Origin: Allochromatium palmeri
GTDB taxonomy: Bacteria; Pseudomonadota; Gammaproteobacteria; Chromatiales; Chromatiaceae
Length of the DNA: 64,000 nucleotides
Assembly (NCBI RefSeq): GCF_009720725.1
Contig: NZ_WNKT01000014.1
Coordinates: 1 to 64,000 of the forward strand
Direction: 5' to 3'
A model generated the notes under the pieces. It was not told the DNA's origin. It saw only the letters and a program-made list of their open reading frames with translations, and ran no database searches. The position numbers were made by a program, and so were the translations under genes. Positions within the stretch are counted from its first letter, which is position 1. Each line of letters begins with the position of its first letter. Positions 56,657 through 64,000 of this stretch are shown piece after piece.

Positions 56657-58432
56657 ATGTGTGGTTTTTGCGGAGAAATTCGCCTCGATGATGTCCCCGT
56701 CGATCTCGACGCCCTGAGCGCCATGAGTGCTTCGATGCACCCGCGCGGTCCCGATGGGCACGGCGCCTGGCAGCAGGGACGGGTAGCACTGGCACACCGA
56801 CGTCTGTCCATCATCGATCTGAGCACTCACGCCGCTCAACCTATGGTCGACAGCGAACTCGGGCTGTCGATCGCCTTCAACGGCTGCATCTACAACTACC
56901 AGGCCCTGCGCGAAGAACTGAGCGCCAAGGGCTATCGCTTCTTCTCAAACGGCGACACCGAGGTGGTGCTCAAGGCGTTCCATGCCTGGGGCGCGGACTG
57001 TGTCGAGCGCTTCCATGGCATGTTCGCCTTCGCCATCGCCGAGCGCGATTCGGGCCGGCTGACGCTGGCGCGCGATCGGCTCGGGATCAAGCCGCTCTAT
57101 TACGCCGAGGTCACCGGCGGTCTGCGTTTCGCCTCGACGCTGCCGGCGCTGCTCGCCGGCGGCGGTATCGACACCGACATCGATCCGGTGGCCCTGCATC
57201 ACTACATGCACTTTCATGCCGTGGTGCCGGCGCCCTATACCATCCTCGCCGGGGTGCGTAAGCTCCCGCCAGCAACCCTCCGCGTCATCGAACCCGACGG
57301 GCGCATCCGCGACCTGATCTATTGGGAGCCGGTGTTCGAGCCACGCCCCGAGGAACGCGGTCTGAGCTTCGAGGACTGGCAGGAACGGATTCTGGCGAGC
57401 CTGCGCACGGCGGTCGCACGGCGACTGGTGGCCGACGTCGATGTCGGGGTGCTGCTCTCGGGCGGACTGGATTCGAGCCTGATCGTGGGCCTGCTCGCCG
57501 AACAGGGGCAACAGGGACTCAACACCTTCTCGGTCGGATTCGAGACGGTCGGCGACGAGGTCGGCGACGAGTTCCAATACTCGGACATCATCGCCCGTCA
57601 CTACGGCACCACCCACCACAAGATCCAGGTCGACTCGGCGGCGCGTCTGCTGCCCGAGCTGCCCAACTGCGTGCGCGCCATGTCCGAACCCATGGTCAGC
57701 CATGATGCCATCGGCTTCTATCTGCTCTCGCACGAGGTCTCCAAACACGTCAAGGTGGTGCAGAGCGGGCAGGGCGCCGACGAGGTGTTCGCCGGCTATC
57801 ACTGGTATCCGCCGCTGATCGGCAGTCAGGATCCGGCCGCCGACTATGCGCGCGCCTTCTGCGACCGCGATCAGGATGAATACCGGCGCATGGTCGATCC
57901 GCGTTTCCACGGCGAGGACCACAGCCGCGCCTTTATCGCCGCGCACTTCGCCCGTCCCGGCGCCAGCGCGCCGGTCGACAAGGCACTGCGTCTGGATCAG
58001 CAGATCATGCTGGTCGACGATCCGGTCAAGCGTGTCGACAACATGACCATGGCCTGGGGTCTGGAAGCGCGGGTGCCCTTCCTCGATCACGAGCTGGTCG
58101 AGCTGGCCGCGCGGATGCCGGACGCGCACAAGCTGTGCGACGACGGCAAGGGCGTACTCAAGGCGATCGGGCGGCGCATCATCCCGAGCGAGGTCATCGA
58201 CCGGCCCAAGGGCTATTTCCCCGTGCCGGCGCTCAAATATCCGCGCGGGCCGGTGCTGGAGATGATGCGCGACTTGCTCCATTCGTCCCCGGCGCGCGCA
58301 CGCGGTCTGTTCCAGCCTGACTCTGTAGAGACCCTGCTCGCTGCGCCCGAAGCGCACATCACCCCCCTGCGTGGCTCCAAACTCTGGCAGGCCGCGCTTC
58401 TGGAACTCTGGTTGCAGCAGCAGGGCCTGTGA
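56657..58432 (+). CDS. asnO: N-acetylglutaminylglutamine amidotransferase (asparagine synthase-like)
   Basis: 591 residues. ATG 56657 is fixed because Cys2 of MCGFCGEIRL is the class II glutaminase nucleophile. Glutaminase domain (1-210): MHPRGPDGHGAW, RLSIIDLSTHAAQPM, FNGCIYNYQALREEL, GDTEVVLKAFHAWG; synthetase domain (about 230-560): P-loop VGVLLSGGLDSSLIVGLLAE, QSGQGADEVFAGYHWYPPL and VKRVDNMTMAWGLEARVPFL. Context decides substrate: it is followed by the GNAT/ATP-grasp synthetase and an M42 peptidase, the set that makes N-acetylglutaminylglutamine amide (NAGGN). It should amidate the dipeptide's C-terminus. Its leader is a CRISPR-repeat remnant without a clear ribosome site. Confidence 0.93.
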   Translation: MCGFCGEIRLDDVPVDLDALSAMSASMHPRGPDGHGAWQQGRVALAHRRLSIIDLSTHAAQPMVDSELGLSIAFNGCIYNYQALREELSAKGYRFFSNGDTEVVLKAFHAWGADCVERFHGMFAFAIAERDSGRLTLARDRLGIKPLYYAEVTGGLRFASTLPALLAGGGIDTDIDPVALHHYMHFHAVVPAPYTILAGVRKLPPATLRVIEPDGRIRDLIYWEPVFEPRPEERGLSFEDWQERILASLRTAVARRLVADVDVGVLLSGGLDSSLIVGLLAEQGQQGLNTFSVGFETVGDEVGDEFQYSDIIARHYGTTHHKIQVDSAARLLPELPNCVRAMSEPMVSHDAIGFYLLSHEVSKHVKVVQSGQGADEVFAGYHWYPPLIGSQDPAADYARAFCDRDQDEYRRMVDPRFHGEDHSRAFIAAHFARPGASAPVDKALRLDQQIMLVDDPVKRVDNMTMAWGLEARVPFLDHELVELAARMPDAHKLCDDGKGVLKAIGRRIIPSEVIDRPKGYFPVPALKYPRGPVLEMMRDLLHSSPARARGLFQPDSVETLLAAPEAHITPLRGSKLWQAALLELWLQQQGL

Positions 58433-58480
58433 TCGAGCCGTCCACCGATCCCTCGGACACCGACAGGATAGGGTGCATCA

Positions 58481-60232
58481 ATGAGTCTCAAAGATCGCTT
58501 CAACCATCGACTCGAACGCAGTCGTGCCCCTTCGCTCAAGAACTGGGACCGGCGTCCGCGTGCCGATCTCTCGGTCGCGCCCGCCGGTGTCGCCGTCGAC
58601 TGCGGCTGGGGCCGGCTGCTGTTCGGCCAAACCTTCACCGACCCCAAGTCGCTAGCACGGTCCTTACAGGAAGAGCATCCGGGCAAGCGCGACGTGGCGC
58701 TCTATCTCAACGATCCACATGTGGTGCTTTCCTATGCGCCCCAGGATCTGTTTCTCGACCCCTCGCATACCTTTCGACTCTGGTTCGAGCGCTATCAGTC
58801 CTGCACGCGCCGGCCCAAGGGCTTCCATGTCCGGCTGCTCAACAGCCACACCGATGCCGTGGCCATCCAGCGCCTCTACCTTGCCCATCACATGGTGCCG
58901 CCGGGCGCAGAGTTCGTCTGGAATCAGCGTACCTCTAAGGTACTGAGTTACTGGATCGCCGAGGACAGCCAGGACGGCAGTCTGCTGGGCGTGGTCAATG
59001 GGGTCGATCACGCCGCCGCCTTCCAGGATCCGGAGAACGGCGCCAGTCTCTGGGCGCTGGCCGTCGATCTGCAGGCGCCTTATCCGGGCATCGGCGAGGC
59101 GCTGGTGCGCCAGGTCGTCGAATACCATCAGGCACGCGGTCGGGCCTTTCTGGATCTGTCGGTGATGCACGACAACAGCAACGCCATCCGGCTCTATCGC
59201 AAACTCGGCTTCGAGCGCATCCCGGCCTTTGCGCTCAAAAACAAGAACGCCTTCAACGAGCCGCTGTTCATCGGCCGTCAGCCCGAGGCTGATCTCAACC
59301 CCTATGCCACCATCATCGTCGATGAGGCGCGTCGACGCGGGATCGGGGTCGAGGTGATCGATGCCGAAGCGGGCTATTTCGCGCTCACGCTCGGCGGGCG
59401 GCGTATCCTCTGCCGCGAGAGTCTGAGCGACCTGACCAGCGCGATTGCCATGAGCCGCTGCGATGACAAGGCCATCACCCAGCGCGTACTCAAGCGTGCC
59501 GGTCTGCGGGTGCCCGAGCAGATCCGCTATCAGGCGCTCGATCAGGCCGAAGCCTTTCTGTCACGCTTCGGGCGGGTGGTGGTCAAGCCGGCACGCGGCG
59601 AGCAGGGGGCGGGGATCAGCGTCGACGTGCGCGATCCCGAGACGCTGGAGACGGCGATTGCGCTCGCGCGTCGGGTCTGCGAGGTGGTGATCCTGGAGGA
59701 GTTCGTCGAAGGCGATGATCTGCGCATCGTCGTCATCGACTTCAAGGTCGTGGCCGCCGCCATCCGTCGCCCGGCCCAGGTGGTCGGCACTGGGTGTCAC
59801 AGTATCCGCGATCTGATCCAGGCGCGCAGTCGGCGCCGACGCGCGGCGACCGGCGGCGAAAGTTCAATCCCGCTCGATGCCGAAACAGAGCGTTGCGTGC
59901 GTCAGGCCGGTTATGGCATGAAGGACGTCCTGCCCGAGGGCGAAGTGCTCCAGGTGCGCAAGACCGCCAACCTGCACACTGGCGGCACCATCCACGACGT
60001 CACCGCGGATCTCAACCCCGTGCTCGCTGAGGCGGCCTGCGCGGCGGCGCGGGCGCTCGACATTCCGGTGACTGGACTGGATTTGCTCGTGCCCGACGTG
60101 CGCGGGACCGACTATGTCATCATCGAAGCCAATGAGCGCCCCGGTCTGGCCAATCATGAGCCACAACCGACCGCTGAGCGCTTCGTCGATCTATTGTTTC
60201 CACGCACCGTTGTGCGCGAGGGGTTGGGATGA
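58481..60232 (+). CDS. ngg: N-acetylglutaminylglutamine synthetase (GNAT + ATP-grasp)
   Basis: 583 residues. N-terminal part, then a GNAT acetyltransferase (about 115-265) with LWALAVDLQAPYPGIGEALV and NSNAIRLYRKLGFERIPAFA, followed by an ATP-grasp ligase (about 325-575) with KAITQRVLKRAGLRVPEQIR, RFGRVVVKPARGEQGAGISV, VVILEEFVEGDDLRIVVIDF and IIEANERPGLANHEPQP. This fusion makes N-alpha-acetylglutaminylglutamine in the NAGGN osmoprotectant pathway. It begins 48 bases after asnO, and its stop overlaps the M42 gene by four bases. Confidence 0.93.
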   Translation: MSLKDRFNHRLERSRAPSLKNWDRRPRADLSVAPAGVAVDCGWGRLLFGQTFTDPKSLARSLQEEHPGKRDVALYLNDPHVVLSYAPQDLFLDPSHTFRLWFERYQSCTRRPKGFHVRLLNSHTDAVAIQRLYLAHHMVPPGAEFVWNQRTSKVLSYWIAEDSQDGSLLGVVNGVDHAAAFQDPENGASLWALAVDLQAPYPGIGEALVRQVVEYHQARGRAFLDLSVMHDNSNAIRLYRKLGFERIPAFALKNKNAFNEPLFIGRQPEADLNPYATIIVDEARRRGIGVEVIDAEAGYFALTLGGRRILCRESLSDLTSAIAMSRCDDKAITQRVLKRAGLRVPEQIRYQALDQAEAFLSRFGRVVVKPARGEQGAGISVDVRDPETLETAIALARRVCEVVILEEFVEGDDLRIVVIDFKVVAAAIRRPAQVVGTGCHSIRDLIQARSRRRRAATGGESSIPLDAETERCVRQAGYGMKDVLPEGEVLQVRKTANLHTGGTIHDVTADLNPVLAEAACAAARALDIPVTGLDLLVPDVRGTDYVIIEANERPGLANHEPQPTAERFVDLLFPRTVVREGLG

Positions 60233-61338
60233 AATTGCCTAGCATCGATACCGGGTATCTGGTTGAGACTCTGCTCAAACTGCTGTTCACACCCAGCCCG
60301 TCCGGCTATACCGACCGGGTCGTGCATCTGGTCTGTCAGCGTCTGGAACAGCTCGGGGTGCCCTTCGAGCTGACCCGGCGCGGGGCCATCCGCGCCACGC
60401 TCAGCGGCAAGGTCTCGCAGCCGGATCGGGCCGTCGTTGCCCATATCGATACGCTCGGCGCCATGGTCAAGGGACTCAAGGACAACGGGCGACTGCAACT
60501 GGTCCCGGTCGGGCACTGGAACGCGCGTTTCGCCGAGGGCGCGCGCGCTACACTCTTCACCGACACCGGCCAGTGGCGCGGCACTATCCTGCCGCTCAAG
60601 GCGTCCGGGCACACCTTCGCGCCCGAGATCGACAATCAGCCGGGGGGCTGGGACTACGTCGAGTTCCGCATCGATGCCCGCGTCCATAAGCTCGAAGATC
60701 TGCTGCGGCTGGGCGTCCACGTCGGCGATTTCCTGGCCATCGACACCACACCCGAGATCACCGACACCGGCTTTATCAACTCGCGCCATCTCGACGACAA
60801 GGCGGGCGCCGCGGTGTTACTGGCCGCGATCGAGGCCGTGCAGCGCGAGGGGTTGACGCTGCCGGTCGACTGCCATCCGCTGTTCACCATCTCGGAGGAG
60901 ATCGGTTCGGGCGCCTCGGCCGCGCTGCATCAGGACGTCGCCGAGATGCTCACCATCGACAACGGCACCTCGGCGCCCGGTCAGAACTCCAGCGAGTTCG
61001 GCGTGACCATCGCCATGGCCGACCAGAGCGGCCCCTTCGATTATCATCTGACCCATCGTTTGATCCAGCTCTGCCAGGAGTTCACCATCCCGCATCAGCG
61101 CGATGTCTTCAAGTACTACCGCTCCGACAGCGCCGCAGCACTGGAAGCGGGCAACGATGTGCGTACTGCGCTCGTCACCTTCGGCGTCGATGCCTCGCAC
61201 GGCTATGAGCGCATTCATCTCGACGCGCTCGAATCGCTCGCGCGCCTGGTCACGGTCTATATGCAGGGGCCGCCGCTGTTCAGCCGCGACCGGCTCGGTA
61301 TCGGGCCACTGACCGGGTTTCCGATCCAGCCGGGGTGA
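60229..61338 (+). CDS. M42-family peptidase of the NAGGN system
   Basis: 369 residues. Metalloaminopeptidase fold: SPSGYTDRVVHLVCQRLEQL, AVVAHIDTLGAMVKGLKDNG (first metal His-x-Asp), RHLDDKAGAAVLLAAIEAV (bridging Asp), LFTISEEIGSGASAAL (catalytic Glu pair) and SHGYERIHLDALESLARLV (last His). It is the third gene of the operon, coupled by ATGA. Family members in this position are described as osmoprotectant NAGGN system peptidases; whether it makes, trims or recycles the dipeptide is not established. Confidence 0.92.
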   Translation: MKLPSIDTGYLVETLLKLLFTPSPSGYTDRVVHLVCQRLEQLGVPFELTRRGAIRATLSGKVSQPDRAVVAHIDTLGAMVKGLKDNGRLQLVPVGHWNARFAEGARATLFTDTGQWRGTILPLKASGHTFAPEIDNQPGGWDYVEFRIDARVHKLEDLLRLGVHVGDFLAIDTTPEITDTGFINSRHLDDKAGAAVLLAAIEAVQREGLTLPVDCHPLFTISEEIGSGASAALHQDVAEMLTIDNGTSAPGQNSSEFGVTIAMADQSGPFDYHLTHRLIQLCQEFTIPHQRDVFKYYRSDSAAALEAGNDVRTALVTFGVDASHGYERIHLDALESLARLVTVYMQGPPLFSRDRLGIGPLTGFPIQPG

Positions 61339-61413
61339 AGCGAGGATTGCGAGCCGCGCAGTTGCATCTTATTCTTGTTTCGACGCGATAGCTGATCGAA
61401 GTCGAGAACTTGG

Positions 61414-62352
61414 ATGACGCCAGACAGTACTGCACTTGAAGCCCGTCGACACTCCCACGTCTTCGACGAAGGCAATCCGCTCGCCGAGCGCAATACGCGC
61501 TGGGTGGTGTGGCTGACGGCCACCATGATGGTCGCCGAAATCACCGGCGGCTGGGTCTTCAACTCCATGGCGCTGCTCGCCGACGGCTGGCACATGAGTT
61601 CACATGCGTTCGCGCTCGGACTCTCGGTGCTGGCCTATTGGGCCGCGCGCCGCTTCGCGCAGGATCCGCGCTTCGCCTTCGGCACCTGGAAGATCGAGAT
61701 CCTCGGCGGCTATACCAGTGCGCTCTTTCTGGTGGTCGTCGCCGGATTCATGGTGTACCACTCGGTCGAGCGACTGCTGGCGCCGATGCCGATCCACTAC
61801 GATCAGGCGATCGGCATCGCCGTGCTGGGGCTGGTGGTGAATCTGGTCTGCGCCTGGCTGCTCAGGGACGGACATGGGCATCATCACCATCACGATGGAC
61901 ATGGCCACCATGACCAGCATCATGATCTCAATCTGCGCGCCGCCTATCTGCATGTCCTGGCGGACGCGGCGACCTCGCTGTTCGCGATCGTGGCGCTGTT
62001 CGGCGGCAAGCTGTGGGGCGCGGCCTGGCTCGATCCGGTCATGGGTCTGGTCGGCGCGGCCCTGGTGTCGATCTGGGCCTATGGGCTGTTGCGCGACACC
62101 AGCCGCGTACTCATCGACGCTGAGATGGATCGCCCCGTAGTGGCCGAGGTCCGTGAGGTGGTGGCGAAGTTGCCGGTCAAGGCCGCGATCGCCGATCTGC
62201 ATGTGTGGCGGGTCGGCCGGGACAAGTACGCTTGTATCCTGTCGCTGGTGGTGACGGAAGCGCTGGAGCCGGACTCAGTCCGGCAGGCGCTGAGCATTCA
62301 CGAAGAACTGGTCCACATCACCGTGGAAGTCAATCGTCACCCCCTATATTGA
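61414..62352 (+). CDS. dmeF: CDF family Co(II)/Ni(II) efflux transporter DmeF
   Basis: 312 residues. The N-terminus has HSHVFDEGNPLAERNTRWVV, typical of DmeF, followed by six transmembrane helices with metal-binding SMALLADGWHMSSHAFALGL (HD/DxxxH set) and YLHVLADAATSLFAIVALFG. The loop after helix 4 is histidine-rich (HGHHHHHDGHGHHDQHHD). A short C-terminal cytoplasmic domain follows (IADLHVWRVGRDKYACILSL). DmeF exports cobalt and nickel from the cytoplasm. No DmeR (CsoR/RcnR-type) regulator gene is adjacent. Confidence 0.92.
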   Translation: MTPDSTALEARRHSHVFDEGNPLAERNTRWVVWLTATMMVAEITGGWVFNSMALLADGWHMSSHAFALGLSVLAYWAARRFAQDPRFAFGTWKIEILGGYTSALFLVVVAGFMVYHSVERLLAPMPIHYDQAIGIAVLGLVVNLVCAWLLRDGHGHHHHHDGHGHHDQHHDLNLRAAYLHVLADAATSLFAIVALFGGKLWGAAWLDPVMGLVGAALVSIWAYGLLRDTSRVLIDAEMDRPVVAEVREVVAKLPVKAAIADLHVWRVGRDKYACILSLVVTEALEPDSVRQALSIHEELVHITVEVNRHPLY

Positions 62353-62473
62353 ACCATGCCAATCCGTCGCTGTCCGTAGCGAACGGGATTCGTTTCTATC
62401 CGCCGTGCCCTGCCATGGCTCAGTTCACTGCCATGATCCGGGCCTCATGACTACTCTGTTTCAGGAGACCACG

Positions 62474-62908
62474 ATGCCCCAGATTTCTGTCGATCATACA
62501 GCCTTCTCTGCGCGTTTCCCCTCGCGGCCTTCAGCGGCCACTCTCCTGCCTGGATTGGCTCTGCTGATGGTTCTCAGCGTCTCACCGGCCATCGCAGCCG
62601 ATCCCGCCTCACACGGCGAAGCGATGATGGACCACAGTTCGATGAGCGACCACGCCGGGATGCACGGTCAGGCGAGCATGGCCGCCAGTGGCCAGGGACT
62701 CATCAACAGCGTCGATCCATCACAAGGCGTCGTCAACATCACGCACGAGCCGATGCCGGCCCTGAACTGGCCGGAGATGACCATGGATCTGCCCGTGGTC
62801 GAGGGCGTCGATCTGGAGTCGATACAAGCGGGTGACGCCGTGCGCTTCCGCGTAGAGCTGGGGGCGGATCAGGTCTACCGGATCACCGAAATCGAGACGA
62901 TGCCTTGA
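62474..62908 (+). CDS. CusF-like periplasmic copper-binding protein
   Basis: 144 residues from ATG 62474, six bases after AGGAG. A signal peptide ([20 protein letters not shown]) precedes a Met/His-rich stretch ([20 protein letters not shown]) and a C-terminal CusF domain with [20 protein letters not shown]. The CusF ligands His, Trp and two Met appear in order (THEP, NWPEMTM). CusF carries Cu(I) or Ag(I) to the CusCBA pump. The next gene, a CusB-like adaptor, overlaps it by four bases (TTGA). Confidence 0.92.
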   Translation: MPQISVDHTAFSARFPSRPSAATLLPGLALLMVLSVSPAIAADPASHGEAMMDHSSMSDHAGMHGQASMAASGQGLINSVDPSQGVVNITHEPMPALNWPEMTMDLPVVEGVDLESIQAGDAVRFRVELGADQVYRITEIETMP

Positions 62909-64000
62909 GCCGGCGGGCGTTCCTGCTGGGAGTGGTCGCGCTCGGCTGGAGCGCCTGGGCGATGACCTTCGGGGACACGGCGTTCGCTTCGGAGGCGACG
63001 GCCGGTTCCCCCTTGGCCACAACGCACGACGACAGCCACGCCGGGCACGCCCACGCTGATCCGCACTCGCCGGCCGCCGTCACCCAGTACGTCTGCCCGA
63101 TGCACCCCCAGATCATCCGCGACGAACCCGGTACCTGTCCGATCTGCGGCATGGATCTGGTCGAGAAACGGGTCGAACCCATGACCGACCGCTATCCGCC
63201 GGTCAGCCTGACGTCAGCCGTGGTACAGACGCTCGGAGTGCGCACGGCGGTGGCGGAGCGCGGACTCCTCTGGCGCGCCATCCGCACCCTCGGGCGCGTG
63301 ACCTATGACGAGACGCGCCTCGCCCATGTGCATCCGCGCGCCTCGGGCTGGATCGAGGCGCTGGATCTGCGTGCCGAAGGCGAGCCGGTCAAACGCGGTC
63401 AGACGCTGGCCGAGTTCTACGCCCCCGACATCCTCTCGGCCCAGATCGATTTCCTGCTGGCGCGCGAGGGCCGCTCCGGCGCCCGCATCGATACCGACAA
63501 GGCGCGCAATCTGCTGCGGCTGCTGGCGGTGCCGGATGATGTAATCAGCGCCATCGAGCGCGACGACCGGCCGCGCAACCGCATCCCGGTGCGCGCGCCC
63601 ATGGACGGCATCGTCACCCGAATCGAAGCGCGCGAAGGCATGTATGTGACCGAGTCGACCGAGATGTTCCGGGTCGCCGACCTGAGCCGCGTCTGGGTCA
63701 TGGTCGACGTCTACGAGCATCAGATCGACTGGCTCAAACCCGGCGCGCCAGCCGAGATCCGGGTGCCGGCCCGCCCCGGACGCACCTGGGACGGTCAGGT
63801 CGACTATCTCTATCCGGAACTCGATCCCGACACCCGCACCCTGCGCGTGCGCCTGGTGTTCGACAATCCGGATCTCAGTCTCAAACCCAACATGTTCGCC
63901 GATGTCGAGATCTTCGGCGGACCCAAGCGCGATGTGCTCAAGATTCCGGCCGAGGCGCTGATCGTCACCGGCACGCGCACGAGCGTGGTCCGGGCGCTTG
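62905..64000 (+). CDS. CusB-like efflux RND periplasmic adaptor, 3' end outside window
   Basis: Starts at TTG 62905, which overlaps the CusF stop, and stays open to the last base (365 codons). A signal sequence [19 protein letters not shown] leads to a His-rich stretch and a heavy-metal-binding domain [27 protein letters not shown] (about 66-95), then lipoyl and barrel domains: [40 protein letters not shown] and [20 protein letters not shown]. It should bridge CusA and an outer membrane channel for Cu/Ag export. Further cus genes are expected beyond the edge. Confidence 0.92.
   Translation, partial: MSRRAFLLGVVALGWSAWAMTFGDTAFASEATAGSPLATTHDDSHAGHAHADPHSPAAVTQYVCPMHPQIIRDEPGTCPICGMDLVEKRVEPMTDRYPPVSLTSAVVQTLGVRTAVAERGLLWRAIRTLGRVTYDETRLAHVHPRASGWIEALDLRAEGEPVKRGQTLAEFYAPDILSAQIDFLLAREGRSGARIDTDKARNLLRLLAVPDDVISAIERDDRPRNRIPVRAPMDGIVTRIEAREGMYVTESTEMFRVADLSRVWVMVDVYEHQIDWLKPGAPAEIRVPARPGRTWDGQVDYLYPELDPDTRTLRVRLVFDNPDLSLKPNMFADVEIFGGPKRDVLKIPAEALIVTGTRTSVVRAL

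Overview
The window is GC-rich, densely coded gammaproteobacterial chromosome. The best guess is a purple sulfur bacterium of the Chromatiaceae (Thiocystis, Allochromatium, Thiocapsa group). The reasons are a Thivi_2564-type membrane peptide (a family named after Thiocystis violascens), a NAGGN osmoprotectant operon, and gammaproteobacterial pairs such as sdhE-ygfX, dedD-cvpA, phoB-phoR, hda next to purN/purM, and cmk-rpsA-ihfB. No photosynthesis or sulfur-oxidation gene is present, so genus is inference. All calls were made by reading; no database search was run.

Layout. 1-135 is the tail of a transposase. 232-11018 (minus) is a probable stress/envelope operon: a giant cyclic beta-1,2-glucan synthase, a coiled-coil protein, a DUF2333 protein and two small membrane proteins. 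It is divergent from two tandem Crp/Fnr-type regulators (11291-12935), followed by a PAS-GGDEF protein. 14827-24930 holds dedD-cvpA, a DUF4342 protein, srkA, an orphan NuoB-like protein, nrdB behind two NrdR-box-like sites, an entericidin-like lipoprotein, a membrane protein with telA, sdhB-sdhE-ygfX and galE. 25020-26819 is dCTP deaminase interrupted by a 411-residue intein. 26890-38752 holds yhbY, aroA-cmk-rpsA-ihfB, phoBR, a Nudix hydrolase, an HDOD protein, three less-known genes, purN and purM. 38791-about 40472 is an IS200/IS605-like element encoding IscB and its omegaRNA, lodged between purM and a CDP-alcohol phosphatidyltransferase gene. 40479-51518 holds that gene, hda, wrbA, acyP, cpdA-like, mltD-like, maf, glgX, a class V aminotransferase and an L,D-transpeptidase. 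51649-55410 is metH. Two unknown membrane genes follow, then a degenerate two-repeat CRISPR remnant that runs straight into the start codon of a three-gene NAGGN operon (56657-61338). The window ends in metal resistance: dmeF, a CusF-like protein and a CusB-like adaptor cut by the edge.

Themes. Osmotic and envelope stress recurs (cyclic glucan synthase, NAGGN, entericidin, small membrane proteins). A 13-bp motif found at four intergenic places may link part of it to the Crp/Fnr-type regulators. Mobile or selfish DNA recurs too: transposase fragment, intein with homing-endonuclease motifs, IscB element, CRISPR remnant. The items most worth follow-up are the intein in Dcd, the IscB/omegaRNA element, the CRISPR remnant serving as the leader of the NAGGN operon, and the shared intergenic motif.
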